A stretch of 64,000 nt of DNA from Neostapfia colusana (taxonomy: Eukaryota > Streptophyta > Magnoliopsida > Poales > Poaceae): assembly GCA_030760725.1 (NCBI GenBank), contig JASWHV010000008.1, positions 54,101,671-54,165,670 on the forward strand, given 5' to 3'. Shown one piece after another: positions 21,117 through 33,204 of the stretch. Positions within the stretch are counted from its first letter, which is position 1, and every line of letters begins with the position of its first letter. The position numbers and the translations under genes were made by a program. The notes beneath the pieces are model-generated. The model did no database searches, was not told where the DNA came from, and saw only the letters and a list, made by a program, of their open reading frames with translations.

Positions 21117-22338
21117 AACCTGCCCCAGAGCAAGTTCTCCCTTTCTAAGACCAAGACTTTCCATTCCCAGAGCAGCAGGAAGAAGGCAAGTGTCCTTGAC
21201 CACTTTGATCCTATACTAGGATGTGTAGATAGAATTATTTGCATTGTCAATTGAAATATGAAACCCATGCTAGGAAGTTTCCCTAGAATTGCATTACCTT
21301 GTTTCCTTGTAGCTTGGGTTGGGATTTGTTTTATCATGTCATTTAATTATATGCTTATGCTTAGCCATGCTTAGAATGGGATAATTGGGATATTAGATCA
21401 TCAATTTATTTACCTCAGTCTTGAATGAGATATTATGAGTTATGTAGAGGTAGGGATCGAGGCAAGTTGGATGATTTGGTTGGTGCTGGGTGCACAAGAC
21501 TCGGGTTTGTGTTTAGTACTTGCCTGGATCCTAAGGACCGGTTCATGGAGCATGTAACCTGGCTTTACCGTGCCAACCACATGCTGAGATGGGGCAGCTT
21601 GGCCAATTAATTAGGTGTATCCCCGGCGTAGTATGGGTGTGTTGGATGGTGCGGGGAATAGGTGTCATCTGGACTACCATATGAACCGCAAGGCTCAAGA
21701 GGGGGCCACTGCAGCGGGGTTGGAGCCTCTTGTATGCTGTTAGGGGTGAAACCTCAGTGGGCCCACGCTCGTCAGGAATCCCTTTGTAAAGGCTTCGTAG
21801 TGATCTCCTGGCTACACACCTGGGAAGTGTGAATGTGGTTCGTGGCCACTGGCATAATGGAGGTTCTTTTAGTCCACCCGGCAACGGGGGATGAAATCAC
21901 TACATGTGGGTACAGTAGTGCAAACTCTGCAGAGTCAAAACTGTCATGACAGTCGTGCTCACGGTCAAGAGCGGCTTGGACTTATTCATGATTAGAGGAA
22001 TGATGACTTTGGAAGTTGTGGATGTTAAGCGGGGAGCTTAACATTGGAAATAATGTATGGTTATTTGATTATGAAGATGGGTTGGGAGATTGGGATCATT
22101 TCACCTATGTAGTAATGCAGGTGCTTAATAAGCTAAGGTGATAGGTATTAATTGTGTAGTGCTTTAGCCATGAGTTCAACCTCTCCTTGTTCTAGCCATG
22201 CATGACATAACTTTCCCACACTTGCTGAGTACCAACGGTACTCAAACTTGCATATTTGTTGGTTTAAATTGCTGCTCAGGTCAAGGGGATGAGGTGCTGT
22301 TCAATGACCAAGACTTTGGAGCCGAAGAAGGATTCTAG
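21117..22338 (+). other. Candidate acidic LTR peptide (B 3' LTR), damaged
   Basis: Exon 2 (21117-21185) is as in the 5' LTR but CAA is now TAA near 21146 (CCTTTCTAAG). Exon 3 (22280-22338) is open (GQGDEVLFNDQDFGAEEGF). Donor AAG|GCAAGT and CTCAG acceptor are kept. Confidence 0.45.
21941..21952. other. Palindrome P2 (B 3' LTR)
   Basis: CTGTCATGACAG, with ACTCTGCAGAGT about 17 bp upstream and TCGTGCTCACGG after it. Confidence 0.65.
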
Positions 22339-22585
22339 GTTCATGGAGTCCCCCAGGCAACGCCTGTGACGGAGCCCACAAGAATAATATTCCGCTGCTA
22401 TTCTATTTACATGATATGAACTTATTATCGTCCATCGAGACGTATGCTTTGTAAGACATATTTATATTCGACACCTGGCTTGTAATAAATGATGCTTCAC
22501 TATTTGTCGTCACATGTATGACAAAATGATCCTGGCATACATGTGATATTCACTCGGTTGTTCTTCGGAGAAACCGGGTGTGACA

Positions 22586-23164
22586 TTCTAGAACGAAACC
22601 GGAGAGAACCAGGAGTTTGGACCCGAAGTGCTACAAGAGGCTGAAAAGCAAGTCAGAACGATACGGGAGAACTTAAAGGCTGCTTAGTCATGACAGAAAG
22701 GCTTGACTTTCAAAGTAGTAGACTTCGTATACCTTAAGGTATCGCCTATCCGAGGCCAACGACGTTTCAACGTCAAAGGCAAGGTGGCACCTCGCTACAT
22801 CGGACCATTTAAGATTCTGGACAAGCGAGGAGAAGTAGCCTATCAACTAGAGCTCCCAACCCACCTCTCTGACGTACATGACGTGTTTCATGTATCCCAG
22901 CTCAAGAAGTACTTGAGAGCACCAGAGGAGACAGTATCAATGGGAGAACTTGAACTTCAAGAGGATCTGACTTATGCGGAACACCCTGTCCAAATCTTGG
23001 ACGTAAAGGAAAGGGTCACCCGGAACAAGGTGATTCGATGGTGCAATGTGCAATGGAGCCATCACACCAAAGCTGAAGCCACATGGGAGCGTGAAGAGGA
23101 TATCAAGGCAGAATTCCCCCATCTCTTTTCTACTAATGAATCTCGAGGGCGGGATTCAATTTAA
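22586..23164 (+). pseudogene. Integrase C-terminus and chromodomain-like tail of A2, right of B
   Basis: Resumes the integrase interrupted at 9907 (TAGAACGAAACCGG). Stop and deletion near 22685 precede an open stretch from 22703 (KVSPIRGQRRFNVKGK, DVFHVSQLKKYL) into the tail KERVTRNKVIRW...EATWEREED, ending TAA at 23162-23164. The residues between the gag fusion and here are all that remains of A2 pol. Confidence 0.85.
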
Positions 23165-23174
23165 GTGGGGTAGA
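23163..23174 (+). other. Polypurine tract, A2
   Basis: AAGTGGGGTAGA, with one T in the G-run relative to A1 and B. Confidence 0.75.
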
Positions 23175-23324
23175 TTTGTGACATCCTCATCTCGGGTGTC
23201 AACATATATTCACGATTTATGGAGAGAAAAACATTTTAAAAAAATAGGAACAGAGAAAGTTATCAAAGGATAGCTAGTAAGAGCCGAGTCCAGTTCACAT
23301 AAGAGCGCCGAAGACAACTTCTGC

Positions 23325-23800
23325 GGCCGCTGGCCACGTGGCGTGTTCGGAACTCATCCCTGCGAAGTAGGGAGAGGCCGCCGCTAAGCTGGCTACGTGG
23401 CAGACTCGGGGCTCGTTTCCGCAATGGAAGGGAGGTCCGACCCTGTGGGACACGTGTTGTTTCCAGAGCTAGCCTCTGCGGAAGAAGCAAAGGCATTTCC
23501 GCAGGACACGTGTCGATCTCGGAGCTCACCTCCAAGAAGACCGGTTCCATCAAACACGTGCCACCACCGGAGCTTATCTCCGGGAGGTCTGTCGCTGCTG
23601 GACACGTGTCGACCTCGGGGCACGTCTCTGAGGAAAAAAGGAAATACCGGCACTAAAACGTGGCGTGCGCGGAGCCACCTCCGAGCGAGATAGGAGGTCC
23701 CGACCGCCAGGATACGTGGCGCACACGGAGCTCACCTCCAAAGAAGAGGGAAGTCTTGCTCGCTTGACACGCGGCACAATCGGAGCTCGTCTCTGTGGAG
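23325..23800. repeat. U3 G-box array of A2 3' LTR
   Basis: About eight units with CCACGTGG, ACACGTGT, ACACGTGC and GAGCTC cores. One unit present at 5700-5760 in the 5' LTR is missing here. Confidence 0.85.
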
Positions 23801-23960
23801 GTAACAAGTTTTGGAGCGGTTTTTACGCGTAAGAATAACGGTACGTAAAACCGACCTGAATTCCACGATGTTACTAAAGATAAGACATTAGGATACAACA
23901 AAGATCTGAATAGGACTCATACTCGGGATACAATCAGATTAGGACTCTTCTCTTCCCAAT

Positions 23961-23968
23961 CATAAATA
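23961..23968 (+). promoter_or_regulatory. TATA-like box, A2 3' LTR
   Basis: CATAAATA before GAACC. Leader donor AG|GTAGGG follows at 24141. Confidence 0.6.
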
Positions 23969-24447
23969 GAACCAGAATCTCTGGCCGAAACCACAAACTT
24001 CTTTTCCAACTCCTAAGCCGACGACTTACAGCCCTAGCCCTAACTCGCCGAATAAACCATCGCCGAAGCACAACAAGGGAGATCGCTGGAGGAGAACCGA
24101 GCGGTCTGAGGAGGACCTTGAAAATCAAGAAGAATGTAAGGTAGGGCTCCGATACCACCTTACGACATCGGTGTGTTCTCTTTGCATCTGTTCTTTGATT
24201 CCTTTCAAACAGAAGCCTTCTCGTGGATAGATCACTTGATGATCAGGTTGATCCAAAGACAAGATCATCGCCACGTCCACCTTTGATCCGAACACCTCTG
24301 TCCAAACAAAGCCATACAAGAACACGTGCGAACCCATCTAATAAAAGCTAATCATAGGATAGCATGCATATGCATCATCGCATCAAGTTTAAGGTTTGTG
24401 CATGATATTTATTGCTGTGAATCTTGTATGCACGTGATCCTACCTAG

Positions 24448-25836
24448 CAGGACAAGCTTAGGGAGCTGTCTACGATGAGCTGCAGCAACAAGGTTTTGAG
24501 ATCCAAGAACCCCCGGAACCGCAAGAACAATGCAAGTGCTCCTTGACCATATTGATCCTATGTTTTGGGTAAAACTGTTTTGTTTTGCGAAAAGGTGTGT
24601 GTGCTGAGTCAAACATGATGGGAAACCCTTTTTATAGGAGTTTACTAGCTTTGGTTAAACCAACCTTGTCACCAGGGATGTTTATGAGTCGGGTATGGTT
24701 TTTTTACTTTTATGCTTCGCTGAGTCTACGGGATTGGGAAGCGAGATAGATGTGTCTAGCTAACTGCACTCGTAATGATAATGAGAAACTGATGATGTTA
24801 ATGAACATGGATCATAGGGAGATCTAGGCAAGACTGGGTTTGTGTATGAGGTAGCATGAGACGGTGGTGTACTTGCCATAGATCTAAGGATCGGTTCATG
24901 CATGCACATGCAAGGATAACAGTGCCACCACAAGGCCAAGTATGCGTGCAGCTTAGCTGAGTAATTAGGTAAGTTGCTAGAGTGTTATGGACTGTGGAAG
25001 GCGCTGGGAATGGGAGTCGAGTGCGGACTGCCCTGGGAACTGCATGGCACAAGGGGGGCCCGTGGGTGGGAGAATTGGAGATTCTAGCCTGCCGGTGAAA
25101 CCTTAGTGAGTCCATACATCTAGTAACCCCTTTGTAAAGGCTATTTTGTGATCTCTTGGCCATACACCGACGGTTGTGTACTGGTATAATAGAGATTCTG
25201 CAGTCGCCGACGGGTGACGAAATCACAGACTTGTGGGTAAAGAGGTACAAACTCTGCAGAGTTATTAAAACTATCATGATAGCCGAGCTTACGGACACGA
25301 GCACCTGGCTAAACTGCCATGATTAGTTGGGATGGTTATTGGGAAGGTTCTTGGTTATGGTTAATAAGTTTAGTTATGGTTTGGTTGTTGGGACTGTTGA
25401 GTCTGGGTGATGGGATGATTGCATGACTGTTGAGTCATGACATGAGATTTGTCTCGGTGCGAGGCGAAGTTGTTTTATGAGATGAGATGGTAGCAAATAC
25501 GGGAAGGTATTCGTGAGATGGTAGCGAATACGAGGAGGTATTCGTGAGTATGAATAAAGGTTGGTTAATGTTTGGGTGGAACACGGAAAGAGATGGAGGT
25601 ATGTTGGTAATTTAGTTCATGTTGGGATTACATTCATTTAAAGTTAAGTTGCAGTTTTATCATGATTATATAAATTTGCTTTCCTGCAAATAAGCCTTTT
25701 TATACCTACCTTGTTATGAGCTGCATATCATGTGTTTTCCCGCACTTGCTGAGTACATCATTGTACTCAAACTTGCATTATTATTTCATCATCAACAGCC
25801 GGAGAAGCCTACTATGAAGACCAAGTGGGGCATTAG
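24448..25836 (+). other. Candidate acidic LTR peptide (A2 3' LTR)
   Basis: Exon 2 24448-24531 after CTAG is open, but its last base is T, so the donor reads AAT|GCAAGTG. Exon 3 25799-25836 follows CAACAG and reads to TAG (GEAYYEDQVGH). Confidence 0.45.
25271..25282. other. Palindrome P2 (A2 3' LTR)
   Basis: CTATCATGATAG, with ACTCTGCAGAGT about 10 bp upstream. Confidence 0.65.
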
Positions 25837-26146
25837 GGCGTGTGATCTATTCTCAACTTTGCCTGTGGAGGGAGTAGAGATGGAGCCACTTCTGCTTAGA
25901 TTTGCTTCCGCATTAGATAAATCACTTCCGCATAAGAATGAAGACTTCTGCTGCATAGAAATGAGACTTCCGTTGTGAGCATGAATCCAAGACTCATGAG
26001 ACATTGTAATAAACTCTGTTATTCGTGGTTATATATATTCTGAATTCAGTTTGTGGAAATAATGTGTATGTGTGATGAACATCCTGGGCACACATATGCA
26101 TTAGTTCTCGGTTCCGTGGTTTTTCCACAGAATTGAGGGCGTCACA

Positions 26147-26816
26147 GTTGAGTCATGGCAATGAGATTAGTCTCGGTGTAAGACGAAGTTGTTTATGAGA
26201 TAAGATGGTAGTGAATACGAGAAGGTATTCGTGAGATGGTAGCGAAACGAGGAGGTATTCGTGAGCAAGAATAAAGTTTGTTAATGTTCGGATGGAACAT
26301 GGAAAGTGATGGAGGTATGTTGGTAATTTAATACATGCTGGGATTACATTCATCTAAAGTTAAGTTGCTGTTTTATCATGGTTTTATAAATATGCTTTTC
26401 TGCAAATGATCCTTTTTATACCTACCTTGTTATGAGCTACATATCATGTTTTTCCCGCACTTGCTGAGTACATCATTGTACTCAAACTTGCATTATTATT
26501 TCATCATCAGCAGGAGGAGAAGACTACTATGAAGACCAAGTGGAGCATTAAGGCGTGTGATCTGTTCTCAACCTTGCCTGTGGAGGGAGTAGAGATAGAG
26601 CGACTTCTGCTTAGATTTGCTTCCGCATTAGAATAAAGACTTCCACTGTGAGCATGAGTCCAAGACTCATGAGACATTGTAATAAACTCTTTTATTCGTG
26701 GTTATATATATTCTGAATACAGTTTGTGGAACATATGTGTATGTGTGATAAACATCCTGGGCACACATGCTTTAGTTCTCGGTCCCGTGGTTTTCCACAG
26801 AATTGAGGGTGTCACA
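26147..26816 (+). repeat. A1 5' LTR, right part
   Basis: After the duplicated GTTGA the A1 LTR resumes (GTCATGGCAATGAG) and ends GAGGGTGTCACA. It carries candidate exon 3 at 26514-26551 after CAG, encoding GGEDYYEDQVEH then TAA, and AATAAA near 26685. The partner exon 2 is at 4110-4193. Confidence 0.93.
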
Positions 26817-26819
26817 GAT

Positions 26820-26832
26820 TGGTATCAGAGTC
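26820..26832 (+). other. Primer binding site, A1
   Basis: TGGTATCAGAGTC; the last-but-one C is T relative to B and E. Confidence 0.88.
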
Positions 26833-27259
26833 ACAGGTTGACAGTAGGTTACACGCCTAGATAGAAATCTCAGATTGATATTAGAGCCACAGGTTGACAG
26901 TAGCTTACACACCTAAATAGGAATCACAGATTGATAGCTAAAGCCACGCTGACCATAGGAAGCACCTAGGACGCTTAGATTGGCCTTGAAACTACCTTGA
27001 CATAGGAAGCCATCCTTGAATAGGAGTTGTGTGAGCCCTTGTAATGGTTGGTTGTGAATTGTGTGCTTAGTGTGAGTCGTGGGACGTCTCAGAACGTTGT
27101 CCATATCCACACGTAAGTAGAAAGAGGTGTGTGATGTTTCAGCACTTGTTCACATCCTCATATGGGCTAATATATATAGTACAACTCACCTTGACGCATA
27201 TAGTTGCGGGAATCTACCTAACCTTCTAACATTCTATTCTATTTCGATCTCCCTCACAG
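26833..27259 (+). other. A1 5' leader, no ORF
   Basis: Repeats of degraded primer-site-like text, then the CGTGGGACGTCTC / CACATCCTCATATGG block. No pre-gag frame. Ends CCCTCACAG before the former gag start. Confidence 0.6.
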
Positions 27260-28558
27260 ATTGTGAGAGGAAATGCCGGCCGAAGGAACGTCCGTGACAA
27301 CCAAGAGGATGGTCACGAGGAAGTTCCTGTTAACCCCGGAGCTGGTGAAAACCACCTGGAACGGTTGATGGCTATGCAGAACCAACTTATGCAAACCATG
27401 ATCCAAACTTTGGGTCAATTGCAGGCCAACAACAACCCTGTTCCGGCACCACCGCCACCACCGCCGCCGGCTCACAACAGACTGGGAGAATTCATGAGGA
27501 CTCGACCACCCACCTTTGGTCAAGCTAGTGACCCCATGGAGGCCGATTATTGGTTGAAATCCATGGAGAAGAAGCTTGTCATTGTTCAGTGCAATGACCG
27601 AGAGAAGGTTCTCTTTGCATCGCACCAACTTATGGGAGCTGCCGCTGACTGGTTGGATGCCCTATGCAACGCCCATGTTGACCCGGAGACAATCACTTGG
27701 ACTGAGTTCAAGGAGAGTTTCCACTCTCATTACATCCCTGCTTGTGTAATGATGCTCAAGAGACAGGAATTTGAAGGTTTCCGCCAAGGACAGAGAAGTG
27801 TGAATGAGTACCTCAACAAGTTCACGCAACTGTCCCGGTATGCCCCCGAGTATGTCAACTCAGATCAAAGGAAGCAGTACCTGTTCATGAGAGGATTGAA
27901 CAATGAGATCCAGGTTCAGCTCCTCAACAATGACTACGTGAGCTTCCAGAAGCTGGTTGACAAGGCTATAGTGGTCGAAAGCAAGATCAAAGAGATCAAG
28001 CGAGAGGGCAAGAGGAAGATGCCATACCAGCCCCAAGGGAGCAATGTACGACCTTGGTACATGCCCCTAGCTGCACCGCAGTATGGATCAACCACTCCTG
28101 TATACCGCCCTGGTCAGCCACCACAGCAACAATTCGTTGCACCAGCACCTCGCGTGCCCATGCCTCCTGTGCCCCGTCCCAACATGGGCGCCCCTGCTCA
28201 AAACCCCCGCCCCAACGTACCTGCTGTCGTAGGCAACAGGGCATGCTTTGCATGTGGGGAAATAGGACACTTCGCGAACCAGTGCCCAAGGAGAGGCCCT
28301 GGACAGCAAGGTAACGTGCCCAAGCAGAACCCGCGACCAAACGGAGGGGACAATCAAGGAAACCATGGACAGCAGAACTATGCTCGCGGCAACGTGAACC
28401 ATGTCTCTGCTGAGGAAGCACAACAGGCTGAGGACGTCGTAATTGGTATGTTCCTTGCCAACTCCAACCCAGCCACCATCTTATTTGATTCTGGAGCATC
28501 ACATTCCTTCATATCATCCAAGTTTGTTGCCAAGCATAACCTACCGTATCCCACTTAG
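27260..28558 (+). pseudogene. gag: gag and protease start of A1, start codon lost
   Basis: The expected ATG after CACAG is ATT; the frame is open from there. Gag domain (DYWLKSMEKKLVIVQC, HQLMGAAADWLDAL), proline run (APPPPPPPAHN), zinc knuckle CFACGEIGHFANQC near 28243 and the protease motif LFDSGASHSFIS near 28480. A frameshift just after HNLPYPT gives TAG at 28556-28558; the frame resumes as MLVNSLGGEMRTN at 28567. Confidence 0.85.
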
Positions 28559-30530
28559 AATATGCTATGTTAGTTAATTCTCTCGGAGGAGAAATGAGGA
28601 CTAATATAGTATGTCCGAAAGTAAGCCTTAAAATAAGGGGGGTAGACTTCCTTGCCAACCTTATTGTCTTGAATTCCCAAGGGATTGACATTATACTCGG
28701 GATGGATTGGTTAAGCAAGCACAACGGGGTAATCCAATGTGCTGAAAGAAGCGTGCAGTTGACAAATGAGCACGGCATCCATGTCGAGTTTGAGTCGGCC
28801 CAACAAACCACTGAAAAGGCAAATTTGAACCACATTGAAGGAGCAACATTGGACAGCATTCCGGTGGTTCAGGAATTTTCGGACGTGTTCCCGGAAGAGC
28901 TTCCAGGTATGCCCCCTGATCGGTACATTGAGTTTGCCATTGATTTGGTACCCGGAACTGCACCCATAGCCAAGAGACCCTATAGGATGCCCGTCAATGA
29001 ACTAGTAGAACTCAAGAAGCAAATTCAAGAGCAGTTGGAGAAGGGTTTTATACGTCCAAGCTCGTCACCATGGGGAGCTCCTGTGCTCTTCATAGACAAG
29101 AAGGATGGAACCCAAAGGATGTGCGTGGACTATAGGTCTCTCAACGAGGTGACAATCAAGAACAAATACCCTCTGCCCCGTATAGAGGACCTGTTCGACC
29201 AAATGAATGGAGCCCGAGTGTTCTCCAAGATTGATCTTCGGTCGGGATATTTCCAGCTGAAGATTAAGCCCTCCGATGTACCCAAGACAGCCTTTCGAAC
29301 ACGGTATGGTTCGTATGAATATACCGTCATGTCTTTTTGATTAACAAATGCACCCGCATACTTCATGTACCTCATGAACAAGGTTTTCATGGAGTACTTG
29401 GATAAGTTCGTCGTGGTTTTCATCGACGACATTATGGTGTATTCAAAAAGTGAGGAGGAGCATGAAGAACATTTGAAATTGACCTTGCAGAAATTGCGTG
29501 AGCATCAATTGTATGCCGAGCTTAACAAGTGTCAATTTTGGCTAAAGGAAATATCATTCCTAGGCCACATTATCTCCAAGGAAGGTATATCGGTTGATCC
29601 CGGTAAAGTGAGAGATGTTCTGAAGTGGGACCAACTGCAAAACGTGAGGGATATTCGGAGTTTTCTTGGGATGGCTGGATACTACCGACGCTTCATTAAA
29701 GACTTCTCTAAGATAGCAAAGCCTATGAAGGAGTTGCTAATGAAGGGAAAAGTCATCCAATGGACACCAGCATGCCAAGGAAGTTTTGAGGAACTCAAGA
29801 AAAGGCTAACCACAACACCAGTTCTGGTATTGCTGGAGGTAAGTAAGAGCTTTGACATATATTGTGACGCATCCAGACAGGGGCTCGGATGTGTGCTCAT
29901 GCAAAAGGGACAAGTGGTAGCCTATGCCTCACGACAATTAAAGAAGCACGAGCTCAATTATCCTACGCATGACTTGGAGTTAGCAGCAGTAGTGCATGCA
30001 TCGAAGATTTGGAGACATTATATCCTTGGCCATCGATGTGAGATCTATACGGATCATAAAAGCCTCAAGTACATATTTACCCAAACGGACTTGAATTTGA
30101 GGCAACATCGATGGTTGGAACTCATCAAGGATTACGATGTTAGAATCAATTACCACCCTGGAAAGGCCAATGTAGTAGCTGATGCATTGAGCCGAAAGGG
30201 AGCATGTAACCAACTCACAGTTCGGGAGCTACCACCCGAACTACGTAAGGAGTTCAAACGGTTGCACCTTGGATTCTTGAACAACATGGAAATGATGGAA
30301 ATCCACTCTTCATTGGAGCAAGAGATAAGAGATGGCCAAGCAACGGATGAGGAGATCAAGGTGATCAATGAAAGAATCCGACAAGGAATAGAGAAGGATT
30401 TCAAAGAAGATGAGAAGGGTACGCTTTGGCTAGGAAAAAGGATTTGTGTGCCTAACATGGAGCACCTCCGCGACATGATATTGAGGAGGCACATGATTCA
30501 CCCTATTCTATACATCCCGGAAGTACCAAA
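28559..30530 (+). pseudogene. pol: Protease-RT-RNase H of A1
   Basis: Protease end (IDIILGMDWLSKHN), RT (GFIRPSSSPWGAPVLF, CVDYRSLNEVTIKNKYPLPR, FIDDIMVYS near 29420) and RNase H (IYCDASRQGLGCVLM near 29858, YTDHKSLKYIF). One TGA at 29338-29340 replaces Gly in MSFGLTN. A small deletion near 30510 shifts the frame at the start of integrase. Otherwise open for over 600 codons, so decay is modest. Confidence 0.88.
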
Positions 30531-31769
30531 ATGTACAAGGACTTGAAAACTTGTTATTGGTGGGATGGTATGAAGAGGGATATAGCCGAATACGTTGCCC
30601 TATGCGACACATGCCAATGGGTGAAGGCCGAACATCAAAAACCCGCTGGATTGTTGCAACCTTTGAAGGTACCAGAGTGGAAATGGGAGGACATCAGTAT
30701 GGATTTCATCGTCGGATTGCCACGTACTCAGTCGGGTTACGACTCCATCTGGGTTATCGTGGATCGATTGACGAAAACCGCCCATTTTCTACCTATAAGG
30801 GCCAAGTACAACGTTGCACAATTAGCCGAGTTGTACATGGAGCAGATCGTGTGCCGTCACGGAGTCCCGAAAAGGATAGTCTCTTATCGAGGTTCTCAGT
30901 TTACCTCTAGATTCTGGAGGAAGCTGCGGAAAGCTATGGGTACATGACTGGATTTTAGCTCCGCCTATCACCCACAAACTGATGGACAAACCGAAAGGAC
31001 AAACCAGATTTTGGAGGACATGTTGAGAGCTTACGCCCTGAAATGTGGGCGTAGTTGGGATAGGAGTTTACTGTATGCCGAATTCTCCTACAACAACAGC
31101 TATCAAGCTAGCTTGAAGATGTCGCCTTTCGAAGCATTATATGCTAGGCGGTCTAGAACGCCACTGTTCTGGAACGAAACCGGAGATAACCAGGTGTTTG
31201 GACCTGAAGTGCTACAAGAAGCTGAAAAGCAAGTCCAAACGATACGGGAGAACTTAAAGACTGCTCAGTGATGACAGAAGGGCTACGCGGACAATAGGCG
31301 AAGGAAGTTGACCTTCGAAGTAGGAGACTTCGTATACCTTAAGGTGTCGCCTATCCGAGGCCAACGACGTTTTAACGTCAAAGGCAAGCTAGCACCTCGC
31401 TACATCGGACCATTTAAGATTCTGGATAAGCGAGGAGAAGTAGCCTATCAACTAGAGCTCCCAACGCACCTCTCCAACGTACATGACGTGTTTCATGTAT
31501 CCCAGCTCAAGAAGTGCTTGAGAGTACCAGAGGAGCAAATTCCAATGGAAGAGCTTGAACTTCAAGAGGACCTGACTTATGCGGAACACCCTATCCGAAT
31601 TTTGGACGTGAAGGAAAGGGTCACCAGAAACAAAGTAATTCAATGGTGCAAGGTGCAATGGAGCCATCACACTGAAGCTGAAGCCACATGGGAACGTGAA
31701 GAAGACATCAAGGCAGAATTTCCTTATCTATTCTCTACCAACGAATCTCGAGGGCGAGATTCAATTTAA
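30531..31769 (+). pseudogene. pol: Integrase and chromodomain-like tail of A1
   Basis: CDTCQWVKAEHQ, MDFIVGLPRTQSGYD (catalytic Asp), the second Asp region changed to VSYRGSQFT (expected D is Y), and HPQTDGQTERTNQI (Glu). TGA at 30945 (Arg), TGA TGA at 31269-31274, then an open tail with KERVTRNKVIQWCKVQWSHH and EATWEREED, ending TAA at 31767. The Asp-to-Tyr change would by itself inactivate the enzyme. Confidence 0.87.
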
Positions 31770-31779
31770 GGGGGGTAGA
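31768..31779 (+). other. Polypurine tract, A1
   Basis: AAGGGGGGTAGA, 2 bp before the 3' LTR, overlapping the pol stop codon. Confidence 0.87.
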
Positions 31780-31934
31780 TTTGTGACACCCTCATTTCTG
31801 GTGTCAGCATATTTTCATGTTTTATGAAGAGAAAACATTTTTAGAAAAGTAGGAACAGAGAAAAATATTGAAAGGATAACCAGTAAGAGCCGAATCCAGT
31901 CCACAGAGAGCGTCAAAGACAACTTCCGTGGCCC

Positions 31935-32525
31935 GCTGGCCACGTGGCGTGTTCGGAGCTCATCCCTGCAAAGTGGGGAGGGGTCCGCCGCTAAAATGGC
32001 TACGTGGCACGCTCGGGGCTCATCTCCGCAAAAGGGGAGAGGTCCGACCCTGTGGGACACGTGTTTCCCTGAGCTAGCCTCTGCGAAAGAAGCAAAGGCA
32101 TTTTCTGCAGGACACATGTCACCTTCGAAGCTAGTCACCACGGAAATCAGTGGACCAGTCGCACGGGATGCGTGTCGATCTCGGAGCTCACCACCGAGAG
32201 GTCCGGTTCCATTGATCACATGTCGCCACCGGAGCTTATCTCCGAGAAGTCCGTCACTGTTGGACACGTGTCGACTTCGGAGCTCGTCTCTGAGGAAAGA
32301 AGAGAAAAAAGGTCCGACACTGACACGTGGCGTGTGCGGAGCCACCTCCGAATAAGAGAGGAGGTCCCGACCGCCAGGATACGTGGCGCACGAGGAGCTC
32401 ACCTCCGAAGGAGAGGGAAGTCTTGCTCACTTGACACGCGGCACAACCGGAGCTTGTCCCTGCGGAGAGGGAGAGACCAGGACCCGGTGGACACGTGGAG
32501 CCTCCGGAGCTCATCACCGAGGAGG
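31935..32525. repeat. U3 G-box array of A1 3' LTR
   Basis: About eleven units, closely matching 2848-3440 unit for unit. Confidence 0.86.
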
Positions 32526-32707
32526 TAACGAGTTCTAGGGATGGTTTTTGGAATATGTACGCGTAGAAATACCGGAACAGAAACCAACCTGAATTCCACA
32601 ATGATACCGCACCAAGTCAACTAAAGATAAGTTGTAAGATTCAACGACAAATTTGAATAGGACTCTTATTCGGGATACAATCAGATTAGGACTCTTCTCT
32701 TCCCGAT

Positions 32708-32715
32708 TATAAATA
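32708..32715 (+). promoter_or_regulatory. TATA box, A1 3' LTR
   Basis: TATAAATA then GAACCC. Confidence 0.75.
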
Positions 32716-33204
32716 GAACCCAGAACCTCTGGCCAAAACCACAAACTTCTTTTCCAACTCCTGAGCCGACGACTTAGAGCCCTAGCCCCCAACTCGCCGA
32801 GAAAGCCATCGCCAGAGTTCAGAAAGGAAGATCGCCGGAGGAAAGCCCAACGATCTGAGGAGGACCTCGAGACCGAGAAGAACGTAAGGTAGGTCTCCAA
32901 TACCACCTTACAACATCGTTACGTTTTCTTTGCATCGGTTCTTTGATTCCTTTCGAACAGAAGCCTTCTCGTGGACATATCACATGATGATCAGGTTGGT
33001 CTAAACACAAGATCATCACCACGTCCACCTTTGATCCGAACACCTCTGTTCATCATAAAATCCATGCAAGCCATGCAAGAACACATACAAACCAATTAAT
33101 AAAACTATTCATAGGATAGCATGCATATGCATCATCACATCTAGTTTAAGGTTTGTGCATGATATTGATTGCTGTGAATCTTGTATGCACGTGATCCTAC
33201 ATAG

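Larger units (their letters stand above)
9908..22585 (+). mobile_element. Tekay/Del-like chromovirus B, full length
   Basis: Complete structure: LTRs 9908-13335 and 19143-22585, primer site 13340-13352, pre-gag frame 13557-14327, gag-pol 14647-19097 and PPT 19129-19140. The duplication is TTCTG (9903-9907) and TTCTA (22586-22590), one mismatch. The LTRs are similar by eye with scattered differences. gag is open, but pol has a frameshift and at least seven stops, several explained by C-to-T or G-to-A change. It is the innermost and youngest layer of nest 1. Confidence 0.95.
19143..22585 (+). repeat. B 3' LTR
   Basis: TGTAACACCCC to GGTGTGACA, same layout as the 5' copy. Differences include a longer C-run near 19570, an intact AG|GTGAG leader donor (19833) and a TAA in exon 2. 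Confidence 0.95.
5092..26146 (+). mobile_element. Tekay/Del-like A2, internally deleted, split by B
   Basis: Two LTRs (5092-8123 and 23177-26146) flank a short interior. The GTTGA duplication is perfect (5087-5091 and 26147-26151), and the site lies inside the A1 5' LTR. The interior keeps gag (8577-9670), then jumps directly into integrase (from about 9676). Protease, RT, RNase H and most of integrase are missing, so this copy is non-autonomous. B entered the remaining integrase at 9908. A1 and A2 are closely related subfamilies. Confidence 0.93.
23177..26146 (+). repeat. A2 3' LTR
   Basis: TGTGACATCCTCATCTC to TTGAGGGCGTCACA. Same layout as the 5' copy; the U3 array is about one unit shorter. 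Confidence 0.94.
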